From DASVDK01 sp036381125 [NCBI: Thermodesulfobacteriota bacterium] (GTDB lineage: Bacteria; DASVDK01), in the NCBI GenBank assembly GCA_036381125.1, contig DASVDK010000005.1, positions 1-20,325 of the forward strand: a stretch of DNA of 20,325 bases. Reading direction: 5' to 3'. The notes beneath the pieces are model-generated. The model was not told where the DNA came from and made no database searches. It was given only the letters and a program-made list of their open reading frames with translations. A program made the position numbers and the translations under genes. Positions 1-6,917 of this stretch are shown piece by piece; within the stretch, counting starts at the first letter, position 1, and each line of letters opens with the position of its first letter.

Positions 1-138
1 CGCACATCATGCGGTTCGGCAGCCGGGCCCTCTACCAGTACTGACCCCTCGCCTGCCGTCCGGGCGCCGCGGCGCCCGGACGGCAGGCGAGGGGTCAGTA
101 CTGGTAGAGGGCCCGGCTGCCGAACCGCATGATGTGCG
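1..138. repeat. Perfect 138-bp palindrome (fold-back) at the left edge
   Basis: Bases 1-70 are the exact reverse complement of 69-138, with the centre between 69 and 70 and no spacer. Both arms contain the last codons of methanethiol oxidase: the minus-strand gene ends at 95, and a mirror-image stub runs 3-44 on the plus strand and ends at the same stop codon. Between the two stops lies a continuous G+C-rich stem that may include a real terminator hairpin. Because the symmetry runs to the very edge and includes coding sequence, an assembly fold-back at a natural hairpin is the simplest explanation. A real tail-to-tail duplication is the alternative. Confidence 0.95.
3..44 (+). other. Mirror-image stub of the mtoX 3' end
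   Basis: Fourteen codons on the plus strand, starting in frame at base 3, encode the same C-terminal tail (HIMRFGSRALYQY, then TGA) as the minus-strand mtoX gene that ends at 95. It is either the end of a second, convergent mtoX copy lying outside the window or, more likely, an artefact of the palindrome described at 1-138. It should not be counted as an independent gene without read support. Confidence 0.6.
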
Positions 139-1405
139 GCCGGCCGAGCTGGAGGGCGGTGAAGTCGAGGGCGAACCGGTCGCGCAGCTCCCGGCCGTCC
201 CACGTGTAGGCCTTGAGGTACTGCTCGTTGTCCGCCCCTTTCTTGTCCCACCTGGCGAGGAGCGAACTCGTGAAGTAGAGCCGCTTGCCGTCCCAGCTCT
301 GCGAGACCATGTTGAGCTGGGCGCCGATCCTCTTCTCGTGGATCAGCTTCGGCTCGAACGGATTCGAGACGTCGTAGGCGCGCGTGATGCCGTCCATGAA
401 CGTGTCGACCCAGAGCGTCCGGTCGTCGGCCGAGAGGCTGATCGCCACGGGCAGCGGCACCTTCGCCGGGTCGCCGATGTCGGCCACGGCCCTGGCCTGC
501 CACTCGCCCCGCTCGTCCTCGTGGATGAGCCAGAGCTTCGAGGTGAGGGCCGTGGCCGTGAAGGCGTAGTTGCTGCGCGGGCCCCAGGCGACCCGGATCT
601 CGAGCGGCGAGCCGGGGACGTGGAGGACCTTCTTCGGCTGCCGGGTGTGGAAGTCCCACACGGCCACCGTCTGCCCGAACCGCTTCATCGCCTCGCCGTC
701 CTTCAGCATCTGGCCGAAGTCCATCATGTAGTTCGACCACCCGCTGAAGGAGGAGGTGAAGAGGGCGTTCTTTCGCGGCAGGACGCGCGCGTCGTAGCCG
801 TAGCCGTCGGCGACCTTCTCGACCCGGGCGCCCCGCGGGTCCTGGTCGGTCGGCATCCAGTGCGTGGCGATGTGCGTGCCGTCGTTCGTGTACTCGACCA
901 GCGCCGTCCGCCCGCCGTGGTCCCTGGCGTTCGAGAGGCCGCTGATGAGCATGCGGCCCGGCAGCGCGTAGAACGCGTGCGGGCCGACGACCCCCCCGCT
1001 CCGCTCGGTGAAGTCGTGGATCACCGTGTGGAGCGTCGGCTTCGACGGGTCGGTGTGGACGTCGAACACGAAAATCCGGCTCGTGTCGAGGCCGCCGGCC
1101 CAGAGGTACCGGCGGTCGTCCGTGAAGCCGGCGTGGTGCGCCTCGTGGCGGCCCCCCACGGAGACGGTGTGGACGACCGTCCCGAAGGTCCGCGAGCCCT
1201 CGCGGACGTCGACGGTGACGAGCTTGTCGGAGCCGTCGCCCATCCCCTCGACGCCGAGGGTCCAGACGTAGACGAACTCCTCCGAGCCGGTGATCTTCGG
1301 CAGGTACGGCGACTGGCAGGTCTCGTCGGCCCGGGCGGCGGACGGCCCGAATCCCGCGAGCCAGATCGCCGCTGCGAGCGCGGCGGTCGACCTCTTCGCT
1401 CTCAT
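95..1405 (-). CDS. mtoX: Methanethiol oxidase (SBP56 / selenium-binding protein family), periplasmic
   Basis: This 436-residue protein matches the bacterial SBP56 family, whose characterised member MtoX oxidises methanethiol with O2 to formaldehyde, H2S and H2O2 and is a copper-dependent periplasmic enzyme. A signal peptide is visible at residues 1-26 (basic start, hydrophobic stretch, SAARA cleavage site). Family hallmarks follow: TCQSPY just after cleavage, VYVWTLGVEGMGDGSDK, EAHHAGFTDDRR, GGLDTSRIFVFDV and HAFYALPGRM. Length is normal for bacterial MtoX. The start is supported by GGAGG eight bases upstream. It is divergent from the cupredoxin-like lipoprotein. No SCO1 or MauG-like maturation partner is in the window, but the side where one would be expected is cut off at base 1. 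The family call is firm; the substrate is inferred from the family. Confidence 0.93.
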   Translation of the reverse strand: MRAKRSTAALAAAIWLAGFGPSAARADETCQSPYLPKITGSEEFVYVWTLGVEGMGDGSDKLVTVDVREGSRTFGTVVHTVSVGGRHEAHHAGFTDDRRYLWAGGLDTSRIFVFDVHTDPSKPTLHTVIHDFTERSGGVVGPHAFYALPGRMLISGLSNARDHGGRTALVEYTNDGTHIATHWMPTDQDPRGARVEKVADGYGYDARVLPRKNALFTSSFSGWSNYMMDFGQMLKDGEAMKRFGQTVAVWDFHTRQPKKVLHVPGSPLEIRVAWGPRSNYAFTATALTSKLWLIHEDERGEWQARAVADIGDPAKVPLPVAISLSADDRTLWVDTFMDGITRAYDVSNPFEPKLIHEKRIGAQLNMVSQSWDGKRLYFTSSLLARWDKKGADNEQYLKAYTWDGRELRDRFALDFTALQLGRPHIMRFGSRALYQY

Positions 1406-1532
1406 GTTCGCATCCTCCGTTCGGCCGCCCCGCGCGGCCGCGGCCGCCTGGTACGCAACGGGGATGCCGAACGGAGAACCGAGCGAGGTCGCGAGCTTCG
1501 GAGCGATCCGGCGAGGTGAGCGGCGTCGAAGC

Positions 1533-1552
1533 TCGACAGCGTTCGACAGCGT
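1533..1552. repeat. 10-bp tandem direct repeat in a divergent intergenic region
   Basis: TCGACAGCGT occurs twice head to tail (1533-1542, 1543-1552), followed by a partial third TCGGCG. It lies in the 238-bp space between the divergent mtoX and lipoprotein genes. It could be a regulator half-site array or a slippage product; nothing in the sequence decides this. Confidence 0.6.
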
Positions 1553-1620
1553 TCGGCGCCGCGACGGCGTCCGGCGTCGCCGTCAGCGGTGACCCGCGCG
1601 CGGCGTGTCTCCTGCTCGCG

Positions 1621-1648
1621 GGCGTGCGTATGATGGCGTGCGTATGAT
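1621..1648. repeat. 14-bp tandem direct repeat spanning the lipoprotein start
   Basis: GGCGTGCGTATGAT is repeated exactly and without a gap (1621-1634, 1635-1648). Each copy carries TATGAT. The first copy could serve as a -10 element (1629-1634), while the second supplies the tandem ATG codons at 1644 and 1647. No good -35 element is visible, so the promoter reading is tentative. Confidence 0.7.
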
Positions 1649-2165
1649 GACGGCAGGTCGAGACCGATCCGCGGCGCTGCTCGCCGCGCTCCTGCTAAGC
1701 GCCTGCGCCGTACCGCAGGGCGGCTACCCCGGCACGGCGTCGGTCGCGGCCGGCGCCCCGCCGCTCGTCCGGATCGACCGGACCGGGTCGACCCGGACCG
1801 ATCCGGCGACGCTCTACGTCCCGCCGGGGACGGAGGTCACCTGGCAGAACGGGACGACGCGCCAGGTCTTCGTCCGCTTCGACGACCCCATCGACCAGGT
1901 CTGCGGCGACCCGGTCCGCTTCTCGCGCTCGACCGACGGCCGCTCGTTCGCGAGCGACTTCCTCGGCCCGTTCGAGGAGGCGCGCCTCTGCTTCCCGACG
2001 CCGGGCCGCTACGACTTCGTCGTGTCGATCACCGAGCCGGCCCGGACCGGCCGCTTCTTTCCCCGCGACTCCCTTCCCCCTGCCAAGTACGGCACGGTGG
2101 TGGTCACGCGGCCGGCCTCCCGGCTCGGCGCCGAGGACCGTCCTCGTCAGGTCACCCCCATGTAG
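1644..2165 (+). CDS. Small cupredoxin-like lipoprotein without copper-ligand histidines
   Basis: A short exported protein (173 residues from ATG 1644; GTG at 1605 would add 13). Residues 1-21 form a lipoprotein signal with an LSAC lipobox, so Cys21 is the likely lipid anchor. The mature part resembles a cupredoxin-type beta sandwich: a strand ending in TLYVPPGTEVTWQN, then VFVRFDD, and near the end CFPTPGRYDFVVSI, the usual layout around the copper loop. It contains no histidine at all, so a type 1 copper site is not possible in the usual way. Cys87 and Cys116 could form a disulphide instead. It is divergent from mtoX and overlaps the 3' end of livF by 19 bases tail to tail. The fold call is moderate and the function is unknown; a structural or periplasmic partner role is a guess. 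Confidence 0.7.
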   Translation: MMTAGRDRSAALLAALLLSACAVPQGGYPGTASVAAGAPPLVRIDRTGSTRTDPATLYVPPGTEVTWQNGTTRQVFVRFDDPIDQVCGDPVRFSRSTDGRSFASDFLGPFEEARLCFPTPGRYDFVVSITEPARTGRFFPRDSLPPAKYGTVVVTRPASRLGAEDRPRQVTPM

Positions 2166-2860
2166 AGGTCCATCAGGCGACGGTCGTCGGCCAGTTCGTC
2201 CGGCCGGCCGTGGAACCGCGCCTCGCCGGCGACGAGGATGTGGACGACGTCGGCGATCGGCAGCGCCTCGCGGATGTTCTGCTCGACCATGAGGACGCCG
2301 ATGCCCCGGTCCCTGAGCTCGCGGGCGCGGGCGAGGGCGTCGGCGACCATGGCCGGCGCGAGGCCGGCCGACGGCTCGTCGAGCAGGACGAAGCGGGGCT
2401 CGGCGACGAGCACCCGCGCCATGGCGAGCATCATCCGCTCCCCCCCGCTGAGCTGGCCGGCCGGCACGGCGCGCCGCCTGGCGAGCGACGGGAACTCGCC
2501 GAGGAGGCGCTCCACCCGCCGCTCCACCGCGCGCCGGTCGGGGATCGCGTAGCCGCCCATCCGGAGGTTCTCGACGACCGTGAGCCGGGGGAAGACGCCC
2601 CCGCTCTGCGGCAGCATGATCACCCCCCGCCGCACGACCTCGTGCACCGGGAGCCCCGTCAGCTCGAGGTCGCCGAGGGCGACGCGCCCGCCCCAGATCG
2701 GGACGGCCCCGGCGATCGCCTTGAGGAGGGTGCTCTTGCCGCTGCCGTTCGGCCCGAACACGCAGGTGATCTCCCCGGCCCTCGCCTCGAGCGAGACGCC
2801 GTGCACCACCTCGTGCTTGCCGTACCCGGTGACGATCCGCTCGGCGGCGAGCGCCGGCAT
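2147..2860 (-). CDS. livF: Branched-chain amino acid-type ABC transporter ATPase, LivF-like
   Basis: This 237-residue nucleotide-binding subunit of a HAAT-family importer energises uptake by the LivH-LivM pore. Walker A is GPNGSGKST at residues 36-44, the signature is LSGGE with ERMMLAMARV, Walker B is FVLLDEPSAGLAP, and MVEQN replaces the usual H-loop context, as is typical of LivF. The start ATG at 2860 overlaps the livG stop as TGATG and has GGAGG just upstream, so translation is probably coupled. The frame stays open far upstream inside livG, but that extension is antisense-like arginine/proline-rich sequence and not part of the protein. It is the last gene of the operon. The substrate cannot be told from the ATPase. 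Confidence 0.95.
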   Translation of the reverse strand: MPALAAERIVTGYGKHEVVHGVSLEARAGEITCVFGPNGSGKSTLLKAIAGAVPIWGGRVALGDLELTGLPVHEVVRRGVIMLPQSGGVFPRLTVVENLRMGGYAIPDRRAVERRVERLLGEFPSLARRRAVPAGQLSGGERMMLAMARVLVAEPRFVLLDEPSAGLAPAMVADALARARELRDRGIGVLMVEQNIREALPIADVVHILVAGEARFHGRPDELADDRRLMDLYMGVT

Positions 2861-3579
2861 CAGGTCCTCCGCCCCAGGTAGGCCTGCATGACCCGCGAGT
2901 CGCGCAGCAGCCCCTCGAAGTCGCCGACCGCCACGATCTCGCCGAAGTTCATGACGGCGATCCGATCGCAGACCGCGCGGATGAACTCCATGTCGTGCTC
3001 GATCAGGAGGAACGTGGCCCCCGCCTCGCGCCTGGCCTTCACGGCGTCGAGGATGACCTGCCGGACGCTCACGTGCACGCCGGCGGTCGCCTCGTCGAGC
3101 AGGATCAGGCGCGGCTCGCGCATGAGCACCCGGCCGAGCTCGAGGAGCTTCTGCTGCCCGCCCGACAGGTCGGCCGCGAGGGTGTCGCGCACCGCCGCGA
3201 GCCGCAGGAGGTCGAGCACCCGGGCCGCCCGGGCCGGCGCGGTCCTCCACTCGCCCTCGACCGAGGCCGCCCTGAGGTTCTCGAGCACGGTCATGTGCTC
3301 GAAGAGCGCCGGGATCTGGAAGGTCCGCCCCACGCCGGCCCTCGCGATCCGGTGGGGCTTCCAGCCGGTCACGTCGACGCCCCCCACGCGGATGCGGCCG
3401 GCGTCGGGCGCGAGCACGCCCGAGATCAGGTTGAAGAGCGTGCTCTTGCCGCTCCCGTTGGGGCCGATGATCCCCACGATCTCCTGCGGGGCGACGGCGA
3501 GGTCGACGCCGCGAACGGCCTGGATGCCGCCGAAGGCGCGGTGGACGCCGACGAGCTCGAGGAGGGGGGCCGCGGTCAC
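2860..3579 (-). CDS. livG: Branched-chain amino acid-type ABC transporter ATPase, LivG-like
   Basis: Second ATPase of the importer, 239 residues. Walker A is GPNGSGKST at 39-47, followed by the LivG-type GVGRTFQIPALFEHMTVLEN, signature LSGGQ, Walker B LILLDEATAGV and the H-loop LLIEHDM. The family usually has DEPxAG, so DEATAG is a small variation. GTG at 3579 is taken as start because it overlaps the livM stop in a GTGA, the same arrangement as between livH and livM. It works as a heterodimer with LivF under LivH-LivM. Confidence 0.94.
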   Translation of the reverse strand: MTAAPLLELVGVHRAFGGIQAVRGVDLAVAPQEIVGIIGPNGSGKSTLFNLISGVLAPDAGRIRVGGVDVTGWKPHRIARAGVGRTFQIPALFEHMTVLENLRAASVEGEWRTAPARAARVLDLLRLAAVRDTLAADLSGGQQKLLELGRVLMREPRLILLDEATAGVHVSVRQVILDAVKARREAGATFLLIEHDMEFIRAVCDRIAVMNFGEIVAVGDFEGLLRDSRVMQAYLGRRT

Positions 3580-4532
3580 CACAGCTTGCCGATGAGGGCC
3601 CGCAGCGCGCCCCGCCGCCGACGCCCCGACCCGAGGCTGACCAGGCCGTCGGGGAGGAACAGCACGACGGCGCCGATGGCGATGCCGAGGAGGGCGATGT
3701 ACGCGGCCGTGTCGCCCCAGGTCGCCCAGAAGAACCGGTTCACCAGGTAGAGCGCCGCGGCGCCGAGCGCCGGCCCCCAGGGGTGACCGAGCCCGCCGAG
3801 GAGGACCATGACGACCATCTGGTCCGTGAGGTCGCCGCCCATGACGCTCGGCGGGTCGATGAACGTGACCCAGTACGCGTAGATGCTCCCGAAGAGCGCC
3901 GCGAGGGCCGCGCTCAGCGCGAACGCCTGCACCTTCACCCGGGTCGTGTCGATCCCCATCGTCTCGGCCGCCACCTCGTTGTCGCGCAGCGCCTTGAGCC
4001 GGTAGCCGAAGCGGGCCCGCTCGAGGAGCACGTAGGCGAGGGCGTAGGTACCCGCCGCGGCCGCGAGCATCGTGTAGTAGAAGAACCGCTCGTCGAGGAG
4101 CGGCGGGAGGCTCAGGCCCCCCGTCCCGCCGGTGACGTCGAGGAGCGTCGCCAGCTCGAAGAGCACCTCGGCGAAGGCCCAGGTCGCGATCGCGAAGTAG
4201 GCCCCGCGCAGCCGGAGCGTCGGCGCGCCGATCGCGGCCGCGAGCGCCGCGGCGACGGCCAGGCCGACCGGCAGCGTGAGGAAGAAGGGCCACTCGTGGT
4301 CGTATCCCATGAGGATGGCCGTGCTGTAGGCGCCGACCCCGAAGAAGGCCGCGTGACCGAAGTTCACGTAGCCGGCGTAGCCGCCCACGATGTTCCAGGA
4401 GCAGGCGAGCCCGGCCCACATGAGCGCGCCGGTCGCGATGCGGGTCCAGTACGAGGAGGTCCAGAGCGGCAGCGCGAGGAGCGCCGCCGCGACGGCCGCG
4501 AGCAGGACCGCCCTGGCTGCCGTTCCCCTCAC
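3576..4532 (-). CDS. livM: Branched-chain amino acid-type ABC transporter permease, LivM-like
   Basis: A 318-residue inner-membrane permease with about eight hydrophobic segments. It begins at residues 8-25 and contains the family blocks GLACSWNIVGGYAGYVNFGH (39-60), TLRLRGAYFAIATWAFAE (105-122), the cytoplasmic coupling motif ALRDNEVAAETMGID (181-195) and GGLGHPWGPALGAA near the end. A basic tail of repeated arginines closes it. The GTG start at 4532 overlaps the livH stop as GTGA; ATG alternatives would cut into the first membrane segment. It pairs with LivH. Length is typical. Confidence 0.94.
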   Translation of the reverse strand: MRGTAARAVLLAAVAAALLALPLWTSSYWTRIATGALMWAGLACSWNIVGGYAGYVNFGHAAFFGVGAYSTAILMGYDHEWPFFLTLPVGLAVAAALAAAIGAPTLRLRGAYFAIATWAFAEVLFELATLLDVTGGTGGLSLPPLLDERFFYYTMLAAAAGTYALAYVLLERARFGYRLKALRDNEVAAETMGIDTTRVKVQAFALSAALAALFGSIYAYWVTFIDPPSVMGGDLTDQMVVMVLLGGLGHPWGPALGAAALYLVNRFFWATWGDTAAYIALLGIAIGAVVLFLPDGLVSLGSGRRRRGALRALIGKLW

Positions 4533-5413
4533 GACTCGGCGATCGCCCCGCGGCGGAGGATCCCCTGCGGCGAGAGCAGGAGGACGAGGTAGAGGGTGCC
4601 GAAGACGACGAGGTGCGAGTAGCTGCTGCCGACGTACACCGCGACCATGGCCTCGAGGACCCCGAGGAAGAGCGCCGCCGCCAGGACGCCCCCGACCGAC
4701 CCGAGCCCGGCCAGGACGGCCACGAAGAAGGCGAAGAGGGTATACCGCAGGCCCGTCTCCGGCGTGACCGAGTAGATGGCGGCCATCAGGACGCCGGCCA
4801 CGCCGGTGAGCCCGGTGTAGAGCGCATAGACCAGGGCGGAGAGCCGCTTCACGTCCACCCCCATGAGCCCGGCGTACTCCCGGCTCTGGGCGGTGGCCCT
4901 GATCGCCAGCCCGAGCCGCGTCCGGTACAGGACGGCGAAGAGCCCGAGGGCGAGCGCGGCGGCGAAGAGGAACGCGATCAGCCTGAGCAGCGGGACCACG
5001 ACCGGCCCGATCCGGATGTTCTCGCCGCTCGCGACCGTGGAGACGGCGCGGGTGTCGAACCCCCAGAAGGTGAGCGCGCCGCCGCGCATGACGAGGAACA
5101 GGCCGAACGTGAAGGCGAGCGTCATGAGCGCCGGCCGCGCGTAGCGGGTCGCCCGGACCCGGTAGACGAGCGGCCCGAGGAGGTACCCGGTCGCCGCGAA
5201 CAGGGCGAAGGTCGCCGGCAGGAGGAGGAAGGGGTCCACGCCGAGGAGCGTGGACCCCCAGTAGCCGGCGTAGCCGCCGAGCATCACCCAGCCGCCGACG
5301 GCGAAGTCGACGACGTGCAGCACGCCGAAGGCGAGCTGGAAGCCGAGCGAGAAGGCGGCGAAGACGCCGCCGATCAGGAGCCCGTTGATCGCGGTCTGCA
5401 GGAAGAGGTCCAT
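4529..5413 (-). CDS. livH: Branched-chain amino acid-type ABC transporter permease, LivH-like
   Basis: A 294-residue integral membrane subunit. The N-terminus NGLLIGGVFAAFSLGFQLAFG and the block HVVDFAVGGWVMLGGYAGYW (33-52) are classic LivH; the coupling loop is GLAIRATAQSREYAGLMGVDV (about 168-188), and GGVLAAALFLGVLEAM lies near the C-terminus. ATG 5413 follows the stop codon of the binding-protein gene with no base between (TAG then ATG) and lacks a strong ribosome site, which suggests translational coupling. It forms the pore with LivM. Confidence 0.94.
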   Translation of the reverse strand: MDLFLQTAINGLLIGGVFAAFSLGFQLAFGVLHVVDFAVGGWVMLGGYAGYWGSTLLGVDPFLLLPATFALFAATGYLLGPLVYRVRATRYARPALMTLAFTFGLFLVMRGGALTFWGFDTRAVSTVASGENIRIGPVVVPLLRLIAFLFAAALALGLFAVLYRTRLGLAIRATAQSREYAGLMGVDVKRLSALVYALYTGLTGVAGVLMAAIYSVTPETGLRYTLFAFFVAVLAGLGSVGGVLAAALFLGVLEAMVAVYVGSSYSHLVVFGTLYLVLLLSPQGILRRGAIAES

Positions 5414-6673
5414 CTACGTCCACGCGGGCAGCGGGTAGACCATGTCGGTCTTCTTGGCGTCCTGCGGCCCCACCGTCAACTGCTGTCCGCCGCGGATCTG
5501 GATCAGCACCGGCACCGGCTCGATGTTGCAGTGGTGGTGATCCCCCGACTTCGCGAACCGGACCGGCCCGTAGAAGGTGGTCAGGCTCGCGTCCTCGATC
5601 GCCGCGTTGAGCGCCTGACGGTCCTCGGGCGAGTACGGCGGCAGCTTGCCGAGCTTCCGGATCGCCGCGGCCAGGACGAGGCCGCTCGCCGAGCAGGCGG
5701 CCTCGGTGTAGTCGGGGTGGGTCCCCCAGCGCTTGAAGGACGCCTGGTCGTACTGCTGCGCGGTGCCGAAGACCTCGTCCTTGTAGGGGACGTCGGGCGT
5801 CCAGACCGTGATCCCGAGCGTCCCGTCGGCGTCCTTGCCGAGCTGCTCCGCGAAGGCCGGGACCGTGACGCCGTAGTGCATGATGAGCGCCTTCGGCCGG
5901 TAGCCGAGCGCCTTCGACGCCTTGACGAAGTTGATCAGGACCTCCTCATGGCCGCCCACGGCGACGATGTCCGGGTTCGCCGAGGCCACGCTCGACACGA
6001 CCGGCGCCAGGTCGGCGCGCGCCGGGATCAGGTCGTACCGGGCCACCTCGAGCTTGATGTCCCGGGCCCCCTTCTGGAAGCCCTCGGCGGTCTCCTTCGA
6101 GAACGGCTCGTTCACGCCGATGACCGCCGCCGAGCGCGGCTTCGGGTTCGCCTGCTCGACGATGACCGCGAGCGACTTGCCGGCGGTGAGGTCGACCGCC
6201 GGGATCATGCCGAACGTGTACGTCGGCCTTCGCTTCCAGACGTTCGGCGACTCGGCGGACCCGGCGATCATCGGCACCCGGTACTTGTCGCAGATCGGCG
6301 AGACCGCGATCGTCGAGCCGCTCGTGTAGGGGCCGAAGATGGCGTCGACCTTCTCCTGGACGATCAGGCGCTCGGCCGCGTCCGCGCCGGCCGACGGCGT
6401 GCTCTGGTCGTCGCCGTAGAACATCTGGACCCGGACGCGCCGGCCGCCGACCTCGACGCCGCCCGCGGCGTTGACGGTCTCCGCCCAGAAGTCGTAGCCG
6501 CGCTTCGTGAGGTTGCCGCCGAGCACGTCCTTGCCCGAGAGCGACGTGACGACGCCGACCCGAAGGACCGGCGCCTCGCCCCCGCGCGCGCTCGGGGCCG
6601 TGAGGCCGGCAGCCGCTCCGGCGGCCAGACCGCTCCGCGCAAGGAACTTCCGCCTGGTGATTCCGTGTGCCAT
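5414..6673 (-). CDS. Periplasmic substrate-binding protein of the Liv-type transporter, Tat-exported
   Basis: A 419-residue type I periplasmic binding protein (Peripla_BP_6 kind) feeding LivHM. The N-terminus has a twin-arginine signal: TRRKFLARSG with Arg7-Arg8, a hydrophobic stretch to about residue 25 and an ARG cleavage region, so it is probably exported folded. The mature protein starts LRVGVVTSLSG and contains the ligand-pocket block GPYTSGSTIAVSPICDKY and MIAGSAESPNVW. ATG 6673 has AGGAGG eight bases upstream; the frame is open further upstream but codes nothing plausible. It is the first gene of the operon. The family takes branched-chain amino acids, amides, urea or aromatic acids; the ligand here is unknown. 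Confidence 0.92.
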   Translation of the reverse strand: MAHGITRRKFLARSGLAAGAAAGLTAPSARGGEAPVLRVGVVTSLSGKDVLGGNLTKRGYDFWAETVNAAGGVEVGGRRVRVQMFYGDDQSTPSAGADAAERLIVQEKVDAIFGPYTSGSTIAVSPICDKYRVPMIAGSAESPNVWKRRPTYTFGMIPAVDLTAGKSLAVIVEQANPKPRSAAVIGVNEPFSKETAEGFQKGARDIKLEVARYDLIPARADLAPVVSSVASANPDIVAVGGHEEVLINFVKASKALGYRPKALIMHYGVTVPAFAEQLGKDADGTLGITVWTPDVPYKDEVFGTAQQYDQASFKRWGTHPDYTEAACSASGLVLAAAIRKLGKLPPYSPEDRQALNAAIEDASLTTFYGPVRFAKSGDHHHCNIEPVPVLIQIRGGQQLTVGPQDAKKTDMVYPLPAWT

Positions 6674-6799
6674 CCCGCGTACCTCCTGGCTCTGCCGTCT
6701 CCCGGGGCCCCGTCGTGCCGGCCGACCCGCGGGCCGCCCGAGCCCGCGGTCGGATGCGTCCGCCACCCCGGATCGCACGCTCCCGAGGCCGTCAGTGCC

Positions 6800-6805
6800 A
6801 CTATA
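6800..6805 (-). promoter_or_regulatory. Possible -10 element for the Liv-type operon
   Basis: Read on the minus strand, this is TATAGT (five of six to TATAAT), about 125 bases upstream of the binding-protein start in an otherwise G+C-rich region. No acceptable -35 is found 16-18 bases further up, so the promoter would be weak or activator-dependent. The rest of the 244-bp gap shows no gene. Confidence 0.35.
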
Positions 6806-6880
6806 ACGGAATTTCGCCCCCGCCCGTCCTCGGAACCGGCCGGCGCGGCGCCTCGACCCGCCGCGCGCGGCCGTTGCCAC

Positions 6881-6909
6881 TTGACATCGTCGTGCTTTGG
6901 ACATAGTCT
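6881..6909 (+). promoter_or_regulatory. Promoter of the PerR-like gene
   Basis: A consensus -35 TTGACA (6881-6886), a 17-base spacer and TAGTCT (6904-6909). This is the best promoter in the window. The GTG start codon at 6918 lies only eight bases after the -10 element, where transcription should begin, so the mRNA may be leaderless. The -10 overlaps the operator at 6897-6911, which fits autoregulation. Confidence 0.7.
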
Positions 6910-6911
6910 AA
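6897..6911. promoter_or_regulatory. PerR/Fur-type operator, copy 1
   Basis: TTGGACATAGTCTAA is a 7-1-7 inverted repeat (TTGGACA, T, AGTCTAA) with the 15-base architecture of PerR/Fur boxes. It covers the -10 of the regulator promoter. The same pattern recurs at 7378-7392 in front of ahpC. Deduced shared consensus: TTRGACANNGTMTAA. Confidence 0.6.
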
Positions 6912-6917
6912 CCGACC

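Noticed and set aside
134-1519. A 461-codon open frame on the plus strand
   Set aside because: Antisense to mtoX, which has a signal peptide, family motifs and a ribosome site; the plus-strand translation has none of these.
2861-3250. Open upstream extension of the livF frame
   Set aside because: The extension lies wholly inside livG and encodes low-complexity sequence; ATG 2860 has a ribosome site and a TGATG overlap.
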